The notes beneath the pieces are model-generated. The model was not told the DNA's origin. It saw only the letters and a list, made by a program, of their open reading frames with translations, and ran no database searches. A stretch of DNA of 64,000 bases from Heterotrichella gracilis. Lineage: Eukaryota; Sar; Xanthophyceae; Tribonematales; Xanthonemataceae. The stretch spans positions 62,001 through 126,000 of the forward strand of contig JAULBX010003332.1 of the NCBI GenBank assembly GCA_032358255.1. Reading direction: 5' to 3'. Positions 45,701-57,616 of this stretch are shown one piece after another. Numbering within the stretch: the first letter of the stretch is position 1; each line of letters starts with the position of its first letter. Both the position numbers and the translations under genes were made by a program.

Positions 45701-48700
45701 ATGGATGTGCTAACAAGCTGAGTGGCAAGCCTATGTGCCACTACAGCTGGCTGCATACCAATGCTGCAGCTTGGTGCTGCTGCACTGAGCATCACAGGTG
45801 CGCATGATTTCCTTCACCCCTCAAACGCAAGGAGTCCTTGCATAGGATCAACTTTTGGTTTTAATTTTATCACCCTCCATGATTGCGCCAGCTTGTCGAA
45901 TCACTCGCATCACATTTTAGCTACCACCAACAGTAAGATACCGCCAACTCATGGGCCGCTGATCCTCACAACCACTATCACTCCCTACTCGCCCTCTGGC
46001 ACCAACGAAGATGCTGTACACATTACCCTAGCGGGGCCAACAAATGCCAGGGCAAGTGCCCTGGCATACACCACACAGCAACTCTGATCCTGACCCGGCA
46101 ACAGCGAAGAAGCACTGCTACTGCGCTCACCTCTTGCATATTACCCTTTGCAGGGCCCACACCCTGCATGCCTGCCTGATCACTCATGCCCCGGACCATG
46201 GCCCGTGGGTCCCTGCGACTGGCCATCCCCATCCCCATGCCACCACTTGCCATCCCCAATGCAACGGTAGGCGCAAGGCCTCCCGTCCCCCTGTTGTTCC
46301 CGAGGCTGCCCATGTGGCCCATCCCACCCAGGGCCATACCCCTTGCCCCACCCACACCATGCATTGGTTGCATTGGGTTGTTGGCGGAGGGTACATGCAC
46401 GTGCATCATTTGAGGAGCGGTGTTGGCCATCGCCACTTTCTGGCGCTGCATTGGTATGTCTAGCGAGGGGGCCATGCCCATCATGTTGCCTACAGGTGTC
46501 AGCCAAGGGGGGTGCAACCTTAGCATTGCACGAGGTGTGAGCGAAAGGGGTGGTACAACCTTAGCATTGGACGGGGAGGGCACAAAGGGCCCTACAACCA
46601 TGATGATATTATGCAGCGTGATACAGGCAAGTATCAGGGTTGCACAACACCGAAGTACATACCCAAATGGTTATATGAGAAATGATATTACCCAGGGCAT
46701 TCTGCATTTTGCTTGCAGAAAAAACGCCATTGGTACAGTCCTGTGCATTGAATTTGATACCTATTCCCACAGGAAATGCCCTCACCCACCCATCCCATAT
46801 GGCTACCAGCACTGCAAAACCATTCACAATTTGATTAACATGTAGTGCTACAAAATAAGCTGGCCAACTCAAAGAATACGCCTTTAGATATGCCATTGCA
46901 TTGGGTTCTGTGCTGGTAAGCTCAAGGCTGCCTGCTAATCTGGCTGTATTGCTGAAACGCCTGAACTAAGTAGGTATACATGTGCATTCAAGCACTGAAG
47001 CCAGGTTAAGATGCCTGTTACGGCTTGCTGACACACTTTTCAGTGTGGCAAATGGCTTCGTGCTGGTTTAAGTATGCACCCTAAACCCTTAATATCCGAT
47101 ACATACAGGGAGGTGGACCTACACAACAGCAAAGCAAACACTCTACAAACTTTTTTCCGCACCACCTGGCGCCTGGCTGCAAACGTCACAGCAGGACCAA
47201 AACTTTGTTTGCTGTCATTGAGGACACTATGCCAACCTGAATCTGCACACAATGTAATAGCACAGCAACACACACTTACCTTGCATCATGGGCTGTGCCC
47301 CCCTGGCGCCAAAGCCCTGACCCATGGTGGTCCCCCTGTCGCCCAGTGCCCCGCGGCTCCCAGGCCACCCACTCTGGCTGTTAGTCTTGCTCACTGCACA
47401 CCACCAAAGCAAAGCACGTCACCACACGCTGCACATTTGTGGGTGGGTTTTCTTGTGTACAATCAGCAAGGCCTGTGCAAGATGCTGGGTGTGTTGTGGA
47501 AAACATGCAGGGCTAAGCGGTGCAAAATTCATAAACAAGGACATGCAGTATGTACAGAGGTACTACACGACACAAGAGGTTGTTGGCGGACGTACCTTTA
47601 GCTGCAGGTGCCTGGCTGCTTGCCCCTTTCTCTGGCTGGATATGGCGCTTCTTGTTGGCCTACACAGCAGCAGCAGTGGGATCATCGATTAGTTCGATTT
47701 CGTTTACCAACAATATTTCTAGAGGACTTTCACTGAACAGCCTGCACGGTCATGTTGTTTCCATGGGCTGGCATGTGTAGTAGGCGGAATTGCTGGAGCA
47801 AAGCAGCTCCCCTGTAGTGCTGACTAACCTTTTATACAATGTAGCCTGCTGTCTATCACAGTAATCAATGCAGGCTCTTACGGATATATAGAAAACAATC
47901 GAAAAAAATGACCAAATGTACATGTGATTCGAGAGACCTTGTTTGCTTCTCAAACACACACAGTGACCGTAGCGCCAGGCTTACCGAGTTGCGCAGCTGG
48001 GACTTGGTGCCTTCCTTGGCTGGCAGCAGCGTGTACACCGTCTGCTCGCCATCCTCAAGCACCACCTGCGAGATGAAGGCGCATTCAGACATGGCATGAG
48101 CAATGCCAGGGCAGAGCTGAGTTGCGCACACTTGTGCAGGACTGATGACTGATCTGCACCTCATCACCTGTCCTTGCACAACTGGGTTGGTTGGCGCAAG
48201 GCACATAGGATAGAGTGCAAATCTGGCTGTACTGCTGAACGCATGTACGTATCTGATGGCGGCTGGGAATGCCTTCTGTTTAATTGTTTGTAACTGACCT
48301 TCCACAAGCCATGTACTGTTACACCTGCTGGATGCATGTAAGTACGTAACCGACCTTGCACAGGTCTGTGGTGAGGTCCAGCAGCTCCTTGAGGCGGCTG
48401 AAGCCAAAGGCACGCTCGTCCAGCCGGTACTTGAACGACGTCTCAAAGTAGCTCTTCACCAGGGACAGAGGCAGGCGCGGGTTGGCTGCAGCAGGGGTTT
48501 AGAAGAGTTGAGAAAGGGGGGGCAGGGTGTCAGAGTGGAGTGAAAAACCCTGAAAAAAGGGGCAGGGGGCAAGTGGCGTGAGAGGGCATGGCGCATCAGG
48601 CTGGCTGGTAGTGCGTGGGCGGGGTATACAGGTGGCCTGAACAGTGCGCCGGAAATGATTACGGGATGCTGCAGTGTAGAGAGAATACGAAGGAGAGTTG

Positions 48701-51700
48701 TTGTTACCTTCCGATGTGCATTTCAGGTGCCACAGGAGCAGCATCTTGAGGTGCAGCAGCGGCGAGGGCAGCACGTGGGTGACGTGGCGCTCCTGCTTCA
48801 GCTTGACAAGGTCATAGTGGTCTGCCAACGCCTGAACACACAAGGGGTTGCAGGGTTAGAGCTGGCAAGAACAAGACGGCTTTTGCCACCTGATGGATAC
48901 CATTGGCACACGTACCCAGCTGCATCCACATGCCATTTTAGGGTTTTTGATAACCCTTACCATCACTCAAATTTTCAAGGCGTTCCACCACGCACACACA
49001 AAGTCACACAAGAGCACAGCTGCAGTCTGTGATTGATCATTAACAATTCACTCAATACTAGTTTATATGACCCCAGGTTGCGTCCCACCTGGTGCAGTGA
49101 GTCATAGCCCATGGTCTTGAAGTTGAGAGAGTAGTGGTAGCGCACCAGGAAGACCTTTTGGACGCCATCCATGCGCATGCCGCACTCCGGCCCTGGCCCA
49201 GGGGTGGCAGGGGTGGCATCGCCGCCCACAATGGCCACTGGCGCTGCCGCTGCAAAAATGGTCGCAGTCAATTCACTCCGACCATGTCATACATACGTGG
49301 GTAAACTCGTCTGCAGTATACTTCTCTCATAGCAACACGGCACTCCCGCAGGTACTCGCAGCAGGTCAGATTGCCATTGACCGCGCTCCCTGGCCCCACT
49401 CATGACCAGCCAATGCACCTTGCTGCTACTAAAACTGTACAGCAATACGCGTGTTGGGCTTCACAATTAGGGTTAAGTGTATCTTAGGGTTCACAATCAA
49501 GCTGAAAGGGTAACTTAGGGTTTTGGGCTTCCTATTAGAGTGCAAGGGATTTTTGGGGTCATTTTGAACATGCATCAGTGCCGCCAGACGCACCCAGCTG
49601 CGCCGACAGGGTTCAAGGGTTTCTTAGGGTGTGGGGCTTCACAAACAAAGTTTAAGGGTATCTTAGGGTTCACTCAGGACATGCATCTGCAACGCTCCCC
49701 AACGCACCCAGCTGCGCCGACAGCAGCGCCAGCTTCTCCTCAAGCACGCGGCGCAGGTCGGTGGCGGCATCAAACGCAGGGAACAGCGCCGCCTCGCCGC
49801 GCAGCTCCCGCTGGCGCACCAGGTCTGGCATGGCGCTCAGGCGCTCCTTGAGTGCGGCGACCTCCAGGTCCTCGGCGGCGGGCGACTTGGCACGCGCACG
49901 CCTGACGGGCAGGGAGGTGGGGGTGGGGGGGTGGTGGGGGGCCCAGGGGCAGGGGTTGTGCAGAGTGGGATGGGGATGGTCAGCATGGGAGGGCGGGAAC
50001 ACTTCCTAAGCGCATAGAGGACAACAGCCACTGTGGTTCTCTGGCACATCAACGCATGGCAATGGGATGGAGCATACACTGGTAAAAAGCCATGTCACCA
50101 TTCAACTCCTATGAGTGATCTATTCCATGTGTCCTAATGAACCCATGCACTTACTGGTAGTCTGCATGGAGCAGGTTGAGCCTGTAGCCGATGTGCTGCG
50201 AGGCCATGTAGTTGGGCAGGTTGCGCAGCAGCATGGGCAGCAGCAGCTGGAGGCTGGCCTGGCGCTGGGGGTTGACCACAAGCACCTGCAGGGGGAGAGG
50301 GCAGGAGGGGTTTGCACCAGGCGGCAGCCGATCGCATGGGAAGTTTATCAACACGCTGCTCAGCAAAGAAGGATGCAGGCAACAGGCAGTGGAGGGGACA
50401 GGGCGGAGGACACACTGCACAGGTCCCGTCGCTCTGCCCATGCGCAAATTCCACCGCAAAGCACGAGCCATCTACAGCGTTGGGACACATGCAAGCCCCT
50501 AGCAGCGCCGCACTTGCTTGCCCTCCTGCTCCTCGAGCGCGAAGAGGCCCTCCCCGCTGAGGCCCTCCACCACGCTGGCCAGCTCTGGCTGCAGCAGGGG
50601 GAGGCCATAGCCATATGCGCCCTTGAAGGCCTGGCTCAGTTCGCCCAGCGTGCATCGGGCAGGTGCTGCAGCGACAGCGTCCTCGGCAGCCGCCACCTCA
50701 GCTACGGGCTGCGCATCATCGGCTGCAAAGGGGGAGGAGGGGGTGTTGCTGTGAAGGCACATAGGTATGGTGTACATGGGTGGCATTTCACTCCAGATGA
50801 GTTCCCCGAGGCACAGGCTTCAGATGGATCCTAGCAGTAGGGTGCAGTGTGAACAACTGGTGCTGGCATTCAGCGGCGGTGAAGGGGAGGCAACTAAATC
50901 ACTTTCTACCACAGGGAGGAGGTCATGACCGTGAGGTGGCTGGGGATTTGTGGCTTGCACCAGTGCATACCTTGCTGTGTTGCCTTGAGCTCTACAGACA
51001 CTGCACCCGCGTCAGTGACCTCAAACTCCACAGAGACCTCCTGCTGTGGAGTGGCAGCCTCATCAGTCGCTGCCACTGGCTCGACCTCGGCAACCTCCGG
51101 AACCTCGGGGACCTCGGGGGCAGGCTGTGGGCCCGCAGGGAAGGCCATCACCACCACCCAGCGCAGTGCGCGCCTCAGTGCCTGGGGCTCAATGCTGACG
51201 CCCAGGTACTGCTCAGGCTCGATGGGGGGGGTCTGAGGCTCTGCAACACACAGGAGTTGAGCGGTCAGTGGCTGGAGGGCATTGTAGGTGGTCCAGATGA
51301 ACAAGAACAGGGTCCACCCATATGTGTGCACACACGCAAGTTGTGACAGACAAAAGAAATGAAAACATACAAAAAGTAAAAGTCAGCTTACTCTTGGGCT
51401 CCTTAGTCTTTGGGGGCTGTGGTGCCACGCCCTCAGCGGCGGCAGGAACCTCAGCACGGTCTCCTGCAGGCGCCTCGGCAACCTCCGCCTCCATCGCCTC
51501 TGGAGCATTGTCTGTTGCAGGCTGGGCGTCAGCCGCCACTTCCGTCGCCTCTGTGGCCTCCTCTTCGGCAGTGGCTGCTGGCTCCACCCCCTTGGCACTA
51601 GCTGCAGTCACCTCTGCACCACCTTTGGCTGCAGCCGCATCGGCAACCACCACCGTAGCGTCTGCCTCTACAGCAGGCTGCTTGGCTGCCGCAGGGCTGC

Positions 51701-52487
51701 CCGCCAGGGCCACCGCCTTGACGCTCTTGTCTGACTTGGTGAAAGCGGTGGCAGGGGTGCCGGGGGGGAACAGGAACACCTGGCTGCGCCCCTCGTTCCA
51801 TGCCAGCTGGCAGGTATCTGAGCAGTGCTCTGTGATCAGGGAGACCAGCCGGTCATAGCCCAGTGCCTTTTCGTCCAGCTTGTACCCGTGCTTGGTCTTG
51901 AATTCAGCCTTGAGGTGGCTGACAGAGAAGCCAGACTCGGGTGTCAAACTCCCAGCCAAGGGCTTCAGCTGCTCCCCAAGCTCTGTAACCTTCTCCTTGA
52001 CAAACGCTTTGAACTCTGTGATGATCTTCAGGTTGACCGACGACAACGCAGGCTCGCCGTCGTTCTTGCCGCGGGTACGCTTGCTGGGCAGGGTCTCCAC
52101 TATTGGCTGCACCCGTTTGCCACCAACGCTGGTGCGGGTTGAGGGAGGGGTTGGCTTCTTGCCGGCCTGCAGGTTCCTCCGGTTTGCTGGCCTGGCAAAC
52201 GCCTTGAAGCCTGAGGGCTCCGCTCCGAACTGGGCTTCAGGCATGAACGGCATCCCCCCCATTGGCAGAAGTCCAGGCGACATCCCAATCGGCTGCATGG
52301 CAGGCACGCCAAACCCGTTGAAGCCCATACCCATGCCCACGCCCATGCCCATCCCTGTCGGATCCATACTGAAAGCGGGGTTGGTGTTGAGCATGTCTGC
52401 TCCCATCATGCCTTGCTGCATCATATTGAATGGCATCCCACCCATGTTGACGCCAGTGAAACCTCCCTGAGACTGGAAGGGATTCAT
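42713..52487 (-). CDS. Multi-LOTUS (OST-HTH)-like protein with Gln/Gly/Met-rich tail
   Basis: Probable RNA-binding scaffold. Fifteen exons in full phase: 51392-52487, 50971-51240, 50514-50722, 50155-50285, 49708-49901, 49089-49249, 48708-48831, 48355-48485, 47985-48065, 47596-47659, 47280-47393, 46131-46489, 45201-45369, 43924-44951 and 42713-43762; 1726 residues. The N-terminus (1-100) is Met/Gly-rich, then basic. LOTUS-like winged helices: about 150-243 (FSVSHLKAEFKTKHGYKLD, then ALGYDRLVSLI), about 475-540 (TLGELSQAFKGAYGYGLPL, weak), about 655-710 (LNFKTMGYDSLHQALADHY, weak), and about 728-790 (SLVKSYFETSFKYRLDERA, then FGFSRLKELL). Between the first two is an Ala/Glu-rich linker (about 250-455); a charged helical stretch lies near 570-630. 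From about 820 to the end the protein is low-complexity: Met/Gly, then polyGln/Met-Gln repeats, then a tail repeating QQYG and GQG, prion-like in composition. LOTUS domains bind RNA, including G-rich RNA. The domain assignment is from pattern memory. Confidence 0.72.
43924..44951 (-). repeat. Q/M-rich coding low-complexity exon
   Basis: CAG/CTG-rich coding DNA giving repeats such as PMQVQMQQ and PQQQAMQ. The antisense strand is therefore a long Cys/Ala-rich open frame with no biological support. Confidence 0.85.
45139..45163. repeat. TTTAGGG repeats in a LOTUS-gene intron
   Basis: Two perfect and one degenerate TTTAGGG unit, about 40 bases after the donor of the exon ending at 45201; a further degenerate cluster lies at 44972-45000 near the next acceptor. 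Confidence 0.8.
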
Positions 52488-53523
52488 TCTGCCCGGGCTT
52501 GTGCGGACCTGGGCACACCAAGCAACGAGTTGGGTAAAAGAGTTCGGCAAGGGGTTTTATACCATTGATGAACTCGCGCGCCGGTTCACGAAAGTTGAGG
52601 TGGGACTCGCGGACATGTCAATCGTGCACCACGACACATATGCATGCAGAACGTTCCAGGCAACAAAAGAGAGCAAAGCAAGATATTGGGCAAACCCAGT
52701 ATTCAATATGCAATGTCTCGAGCTTCAGAACCCTGAACGCGGCTACACCCGCCATTGAACGTCGCTTCTTTCTAGACCACCACCAGGGGAAGCTCCTGAG
52801 CAGTTCACGCCACCTAAGACACGAGACCTATCGAAGATTACCTTGCTTAACACAACACCGTGACAGTTGCGCTCCTTTCGCCCCAAGAGCTGTCACATGA
52901 TTTAGCTGATTGGCGTGTCGCGCAATGGGGGTGCCTTGGCGAAGGGGTGATCCCCTGAACAACTGTGGCGGCTACCACCTCGCTGAACACGATGTACAGT
53001 GTAGAACGTAGTAGTTGGTCTAGCTGTTGAGGATCACACGACAAACACGTATATGCTGCGTCCACCTTTTCCAGGAGGCAACGGTCACCCACCAAGTCAA
53101 AAATGGTGGGCTTTATTATTTAATAACTGGTTTAACATTAAACCTGCAAATTGTTTTAAACATTGTCCTGCCTTTCCACCGCCGCCCTGAAACAGACTAC
53201 TTGTACCCTGTTGTCTGGGCAAACGATGGTTGTGGTAAGAAGCTGGGTGTACGATTAGAACCCTGTGTCGGCACACCACCTTTCTGTTGCATTTCCCGCG
53301 CATATGCATGCCAGGGCTCCATAGCTCGCAAGCTCCTGGTGACCGAAGTAGCTTTACAGTTCGACAGCGCAAACCAGTTTTAAGGAAACCCTCGAAGTTG
53401 GGAAGGTTCCGTGTTTTGCGGTGCAAGGTGGCAGAACAGCTTTCGTTCTTTAGTCGCCGCCTTTTTCCCACCATTTGCGTGTGCCTGTTCGAACTGTGCT
53501 AGTTCTTTGGAAGAAAGAGCGTG
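52488..53523. promoter_or_regulatory. Divergent promoter region, LOTUS-like gene and exonuclease
   Basis: 1.04 kb between the two start codons, without a supported ORF. Both genes appear to act on nucleic acids; a shared promoter is inferred from arrangement only. Confidence 0.35.
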
Positions 53524-56154
53524 ATGGCGCCAGAACGGCTTTCGTACTCCCTGTCTAAAGCCAAGAAAAAGAGGCCCTTAGACCAGCCCTCCACTCCTCA
53601 AGACAGCGCCAAGTCACCAACGGGCAAAGGTGCAAAGAGGCGAAGAGTCAGGCAGGCAGCCAGCAGCGGCGTGGTGTTTGAATACCCTGCTGGGAGCAAA
53701 GCCAACCAGGCCAGTGCTGAAGCCGGGAAGCACAAGAAGCGACACAGGGATGGCAAGGCCAAGAAGCAAAAGTCAAGCAAACCCAAGCACCAACAGCAAG
53801 ACCCACCTCAGCCAGCAGCCCTGCTCAGCCAGCCACCTGCACCTAGCCCTTCCCAGCCCCAGCAGCCCCAACAACTGGATCACATAGCCCCCTCTCCTGC
53901 GCCAACAGCGCCAGCAGCGCCAGCACTAGCAGCAACAGCACCAGCAGCCACCCCCTCCAAGCCAAAGAGTGCAAGGAGACTAGCGGCCGAGGCCTGTGTT
54001 GCTGCCAGATTCTCCAAAACCCCAGCCACAACAAACACGGCCCCAGGACGACCTCCCTGCGGCGTCCACAACCCCACCCACGATGCGCGGATCGCCGTTT
54101 GCACCAACTGCCCAGACAGCTGCAGCAGTGACCAGAACCGGTGGTGCCGGGTGGCTGTGCAGCTCCCGCATGTGGACTGGCCAGGGGTGATGCACTATGC
54201 AGAGCAGCAGGAGCGGATCCAGGGCAGCCTCGGGAACTCCGCCAATGCTCCCACCACGTGTGACACGCTGCACCTCAGCCAGGGCATGACTGCAGAGGTG
54301 AGCAACCTGAATGTGTGGACCCAGAGGGCAAGGCCAAACCCTAAACCCTAAATCAGAGATAGGCTGGTGCTTGCACGCAAGATAGTCATCCATTTTGAAG
54401 AGTCGCTACCTTCTCACTGTGGGATCGTAGCACAGTCACAAAAGTGTCCGCCTTGTTGCAGCGTGACAAGGGTGGGCACCTTGCAGCCATGCATGCTTTC
54501 GACTGCAATGCCGGCCAGGGCAACCACCATCCCCAAGTGCATTTATCCAAACCTGAACCCCCCCTCCCACAACAGGTGATTGAAAACGAATTCCTCCTCC
54601 CCGCCGCACTGTCGCGCCTCCGGGCCTCCATGACAGACTGCCTGATCGCCATCGACCTGGAGTGGCGGCCCTCGGTGATGGGCGGCGGCCACCGGGTGGC
54701 AATGATCCAGCTGGCCAGCAGCGCGGTGTGTGTGCTCATACGCGTGTGCCGCATGGGCTTCCGCATGCCGCAGTGCCTGCGCGAGTTCCTCAGGTGGGTG
54801 GGTTAGGGTTAAGGGGTTAGGGTTAGGGTTCCGCATCCCGCAGTGCCTGCGTGAGTTCATCAGGTGGGTGGGGTTGAGGTTGAGGGCTGAGGGTTTAGGG
54901 CTCCGCATGCCGCAGTGCCTGCGTGAGTTCCTCAGGTAGATGTGTGGCTGATGGGGGGCAAGCCATGGCATGTTGCACAGCCCCTGTGGGTGTGTGGCTG
55001 CGTGATGAACAAGTGGTGGGTGAGACTAGTGCGAAGTTATGCAGTGCAAATATCTGGTGGTGTGCACTGAGTGCTAGGCGTCGGAATGCTGAGGTGGTTG
55101 GGCAGTGTTGCTGCTGACAGTCATGCACATAACACATGCTGCGCAAATTCGAATTGATAAGGACACGTTTGTGTCGCCAGGTTCATCCTAACATGTGCTT
55201 GAGATTTCAATATAGTATAAGCAATGTGAAGGGTGGTGCCGGCCAATCTGGCTGCACCGCTGGGCAACTGGACATGGTGCTACAGTATACTGGCATTCAA
55301 TGTCTCAACCCTTTCCCCCCTCACCCTTTCCCCTTCACCCTTCCCCCCTCACCCGCAGCGACCCATCCATCCTGCTGCTGGGCTTCTCCTGGGAGAGCGC
55401 CGATGAGAAGATGATGCAGCAGACGTTCAGGCTGGGCAGGGACTCGTTTGGCGACTTCATGGACCTGAGAACCCTAGCGGAAAAGTTAGGGTATCAGGGC
55501 TACGGTCTGGCGGCGCTCACCCGCCAAGTGCTGGGGTTCAATCCTGCCAAGTCACGCAAGGTGGGTGGGTGCATGGTATGCACTGAACGTGCATTGTAAG
55601 GTACCCTCTTGGCTGCGTATGCATCCCTGCCAATGCATTCCATGTTAGTGCCAAGAACTGCACTGCTTTTTAACGGTGAGCCACAATCTGGATCCATGTT
55701 CTGTTGCCCCTATTGGGTACATGCCAGCTCACAGAATAGCAGCATACTACTGTAGTGATTTACACATGCGCCAGCTCATGATGGCACTTTGGAGGCTCAC
55801 ATCCTGCCCTGCCCATCTGGAAACCTATTTATCCCTTTGCAGATCTCCCTCTCCAATTGGGAGGCGCGCCACCTCAGCACCCGCCAGCTGCGCTACGCAG
55901 CCCTGGACGCCATCATGGCCGGCGCAATCTACCGCTGCCTGCGCTTCTGGCATTCGATGCCACCCGAGTGCTCAACCTGCAGAGTGACACTTGGCACAAA
56001 CCCCATGGCGCAGCCTCTCGTGTGCACCACGGAGGGCTGTGGCAAAGAGTTTGTCACTGGTCAGGCGCTGTTGCACCATGTGGAAGCCAGTGGCCACGCG
56101 GCGAGGTACACGAAGTGCATGGAATGTGGCAGGACAGTCGTGCGGAATAGGTGA
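53524..56154 (+). CDS. DEDDy 3'-5' exonuclease with C-terminal zinc finger
   Basis: Four exons in phase: 53524-54297, 54576-54793, 55359-55560 and 55843-56154; 501 residues. Residues 1-60 are basic with Lys-Arg clusters (KKKRPLD, KGAKRRRVRQ) that look like nuclear signals; 80-160 is Pro/Ala/Gln-rich. The exonuclease core (about 258-435) has ExoI LIAIDLEWRP (Asp and Glu), ExoII LLLGFSWESADEKMM (Asp), and ExoIII LRYAALDAIMAG (Tyr and Asp), so all four DEDD acids and the Tyr of the Werner-type subfamily are present. The C-terminus has paired cysteines CSTC, a C2H2-like finger CTTEGCGKEF with LLHHVEASGH, and CMEC. Closest in design to plant WRN-exonuclease-like or EXD2-type proteins; DNA or RNA preference is not readable. 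The donor of exon 2 is followed by two tandem copies of the same exon end; only the first donor keeps phase with exon 3. Confidence 0.86.
54340..54352. repeat. CCCTAAA repeat just after exon 1 of the exonuclease gene
   Basis: Nearly two CCCTAAA units about 45 bases into the intron, in sense orientation. Confidence 0.75.
54761..54944. repeat. 70/72-bp tandem array duplicating the exon 2 end and its donor (exonuclease gene)
   Basis: The block starting CCGCATGCCGCAGTGCCTGC and running through the AGGT donor recurs at 54761, 54831 and 54903. Between blocks lies GGTTAGGG/GGTTTAGGG spacer. Use of the second or third donor would break the phase with exon 3, so only the first is expected in the productive mRNA. 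Confidence 0.93.
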
Positions 56155-57616
56155 CGGATCCCCATCCATTTGCAGTGGCGCCACAGCGGCCTCCGCAATC
56201 GCCATGAGCACCACTTTCAGATTCTGCATGCATGACCATTAATAATTTTCTCTAGCCAGGGGCTCTTAGTGTAGGTCCTGTCCTCGTCATGGCCGCATTG
56301 CGGGCTCTAAGGGTTCCGAGGCGCCTTCCAGGGCGCCCAGCACTGCATCAGGCTGGGATTGCGTTGCCATGCAAGATTTGTTCAATGTGAGGCAAAAACA
56401 TTTAAGCCAGAGCTGCTGCCTGGAGAGGTAATTTGAGACATTAGCTACATTGTATGATTATCGAGCATTTATTGGGGTTTCCAAACATGAGAACCTTTTT
56501 CAAATTACCTGCCATCAATGACTGGCAATTCAAACTTTGTGATGTGTGTCGTGACGATTCATTGCGGGAAGGCTTCAGCAATTTCGTAATACGCTATGTC
56601 TCAGTGTTGCGTTCTGCATGCAGTGCAGCTTAGGCAAGCATTCAGCGCCAGGCGCTGTTTAACATAACTTATAAACATCACAAGTACGCAATATTGGTCA
56701 GCTTCCGCATTGAACATGATGAAGCAGACTCTGTAAAAGTATTGATCTAAAATGATTTTTACAAGATGTGATCTAAATTGTGGCCTTCCCAGCAGCAGGC
56801 AAACTACCTCACTGCCCCGCATGTACTTGCAGGCGCCTAATGATATGTGTCACCTGTAAACACCTCTAAATGCAGGCCTACTACCAACACTACTAGTACA
56901 CTATGCTACATGATGTACCAACCCTTCCAAAAATGTGACGGACGTCATGACGTCATGACTCATGAACCAGCACCATATATTGCATAAGATCCAAGCCTGG
57001 AACCACATGCCAGGCCCACTACAAGTGCGCTGGCATGCCATTGCTGCATATGACATTGTGTGCCGCAAGGTCAAGTTCCTGGACAGTTAGTCCACTAAAG
57101 ACTTGAGCCTGATCATCACTTGCCAGATAAACAAAGCATGGATATTCCATCACGACGAGCCACAAAAATCATGTTTGGTCAGTGGTTCTTGTGCAGGTCA
57201 TTATTGTGTGTGTCTGAGAACACTGCAGTTGATACCCTTTTGTGCAACATTTGTGGTTCACGGCATGCATTTGCGCAACAGCGCAGCTAGAGTATAGTGT
57301 AGTGCAAATCTATGTGAAAACGTGTGCATACTAGCTAATGACTGTGGTGCATGCATGCAAGTCCATATTCACGCGTGAACACAAAAGATGTGCACGACCA
57401 AAAAGCGGGCACCTGTGACGCCAGGCGTGCCCTGCCCTGCCACAGGCTCAGAGACAAAACATAGGCATGCATATATGCAGAATTGCCCCTGCATCAAAAC
57501 TGGCCCGACATATACTAACCCCCAGCAGCACTACCAGGCTGCTACTCCCACGCCATGCCCCTTCGCGCTGGCATCCACGCTCCCACCACGGCTGGAAGTA
57601 CTCCAGCACCAGATGC
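56155..57616. other. Convergent intergenic region
   Basis: 1.46 kb between the exonuclease stop and the catalase stop. No ORF with motifs was seen; AT-rich central part. Confidence 0.6.

Noticed and set aside
54794-54944. Second and third donors of the exonuclease array as alternative productive splice sites
   Set aside because: Both would leave phase 0 instead of phase 2 and break the join with the exon at 55359.
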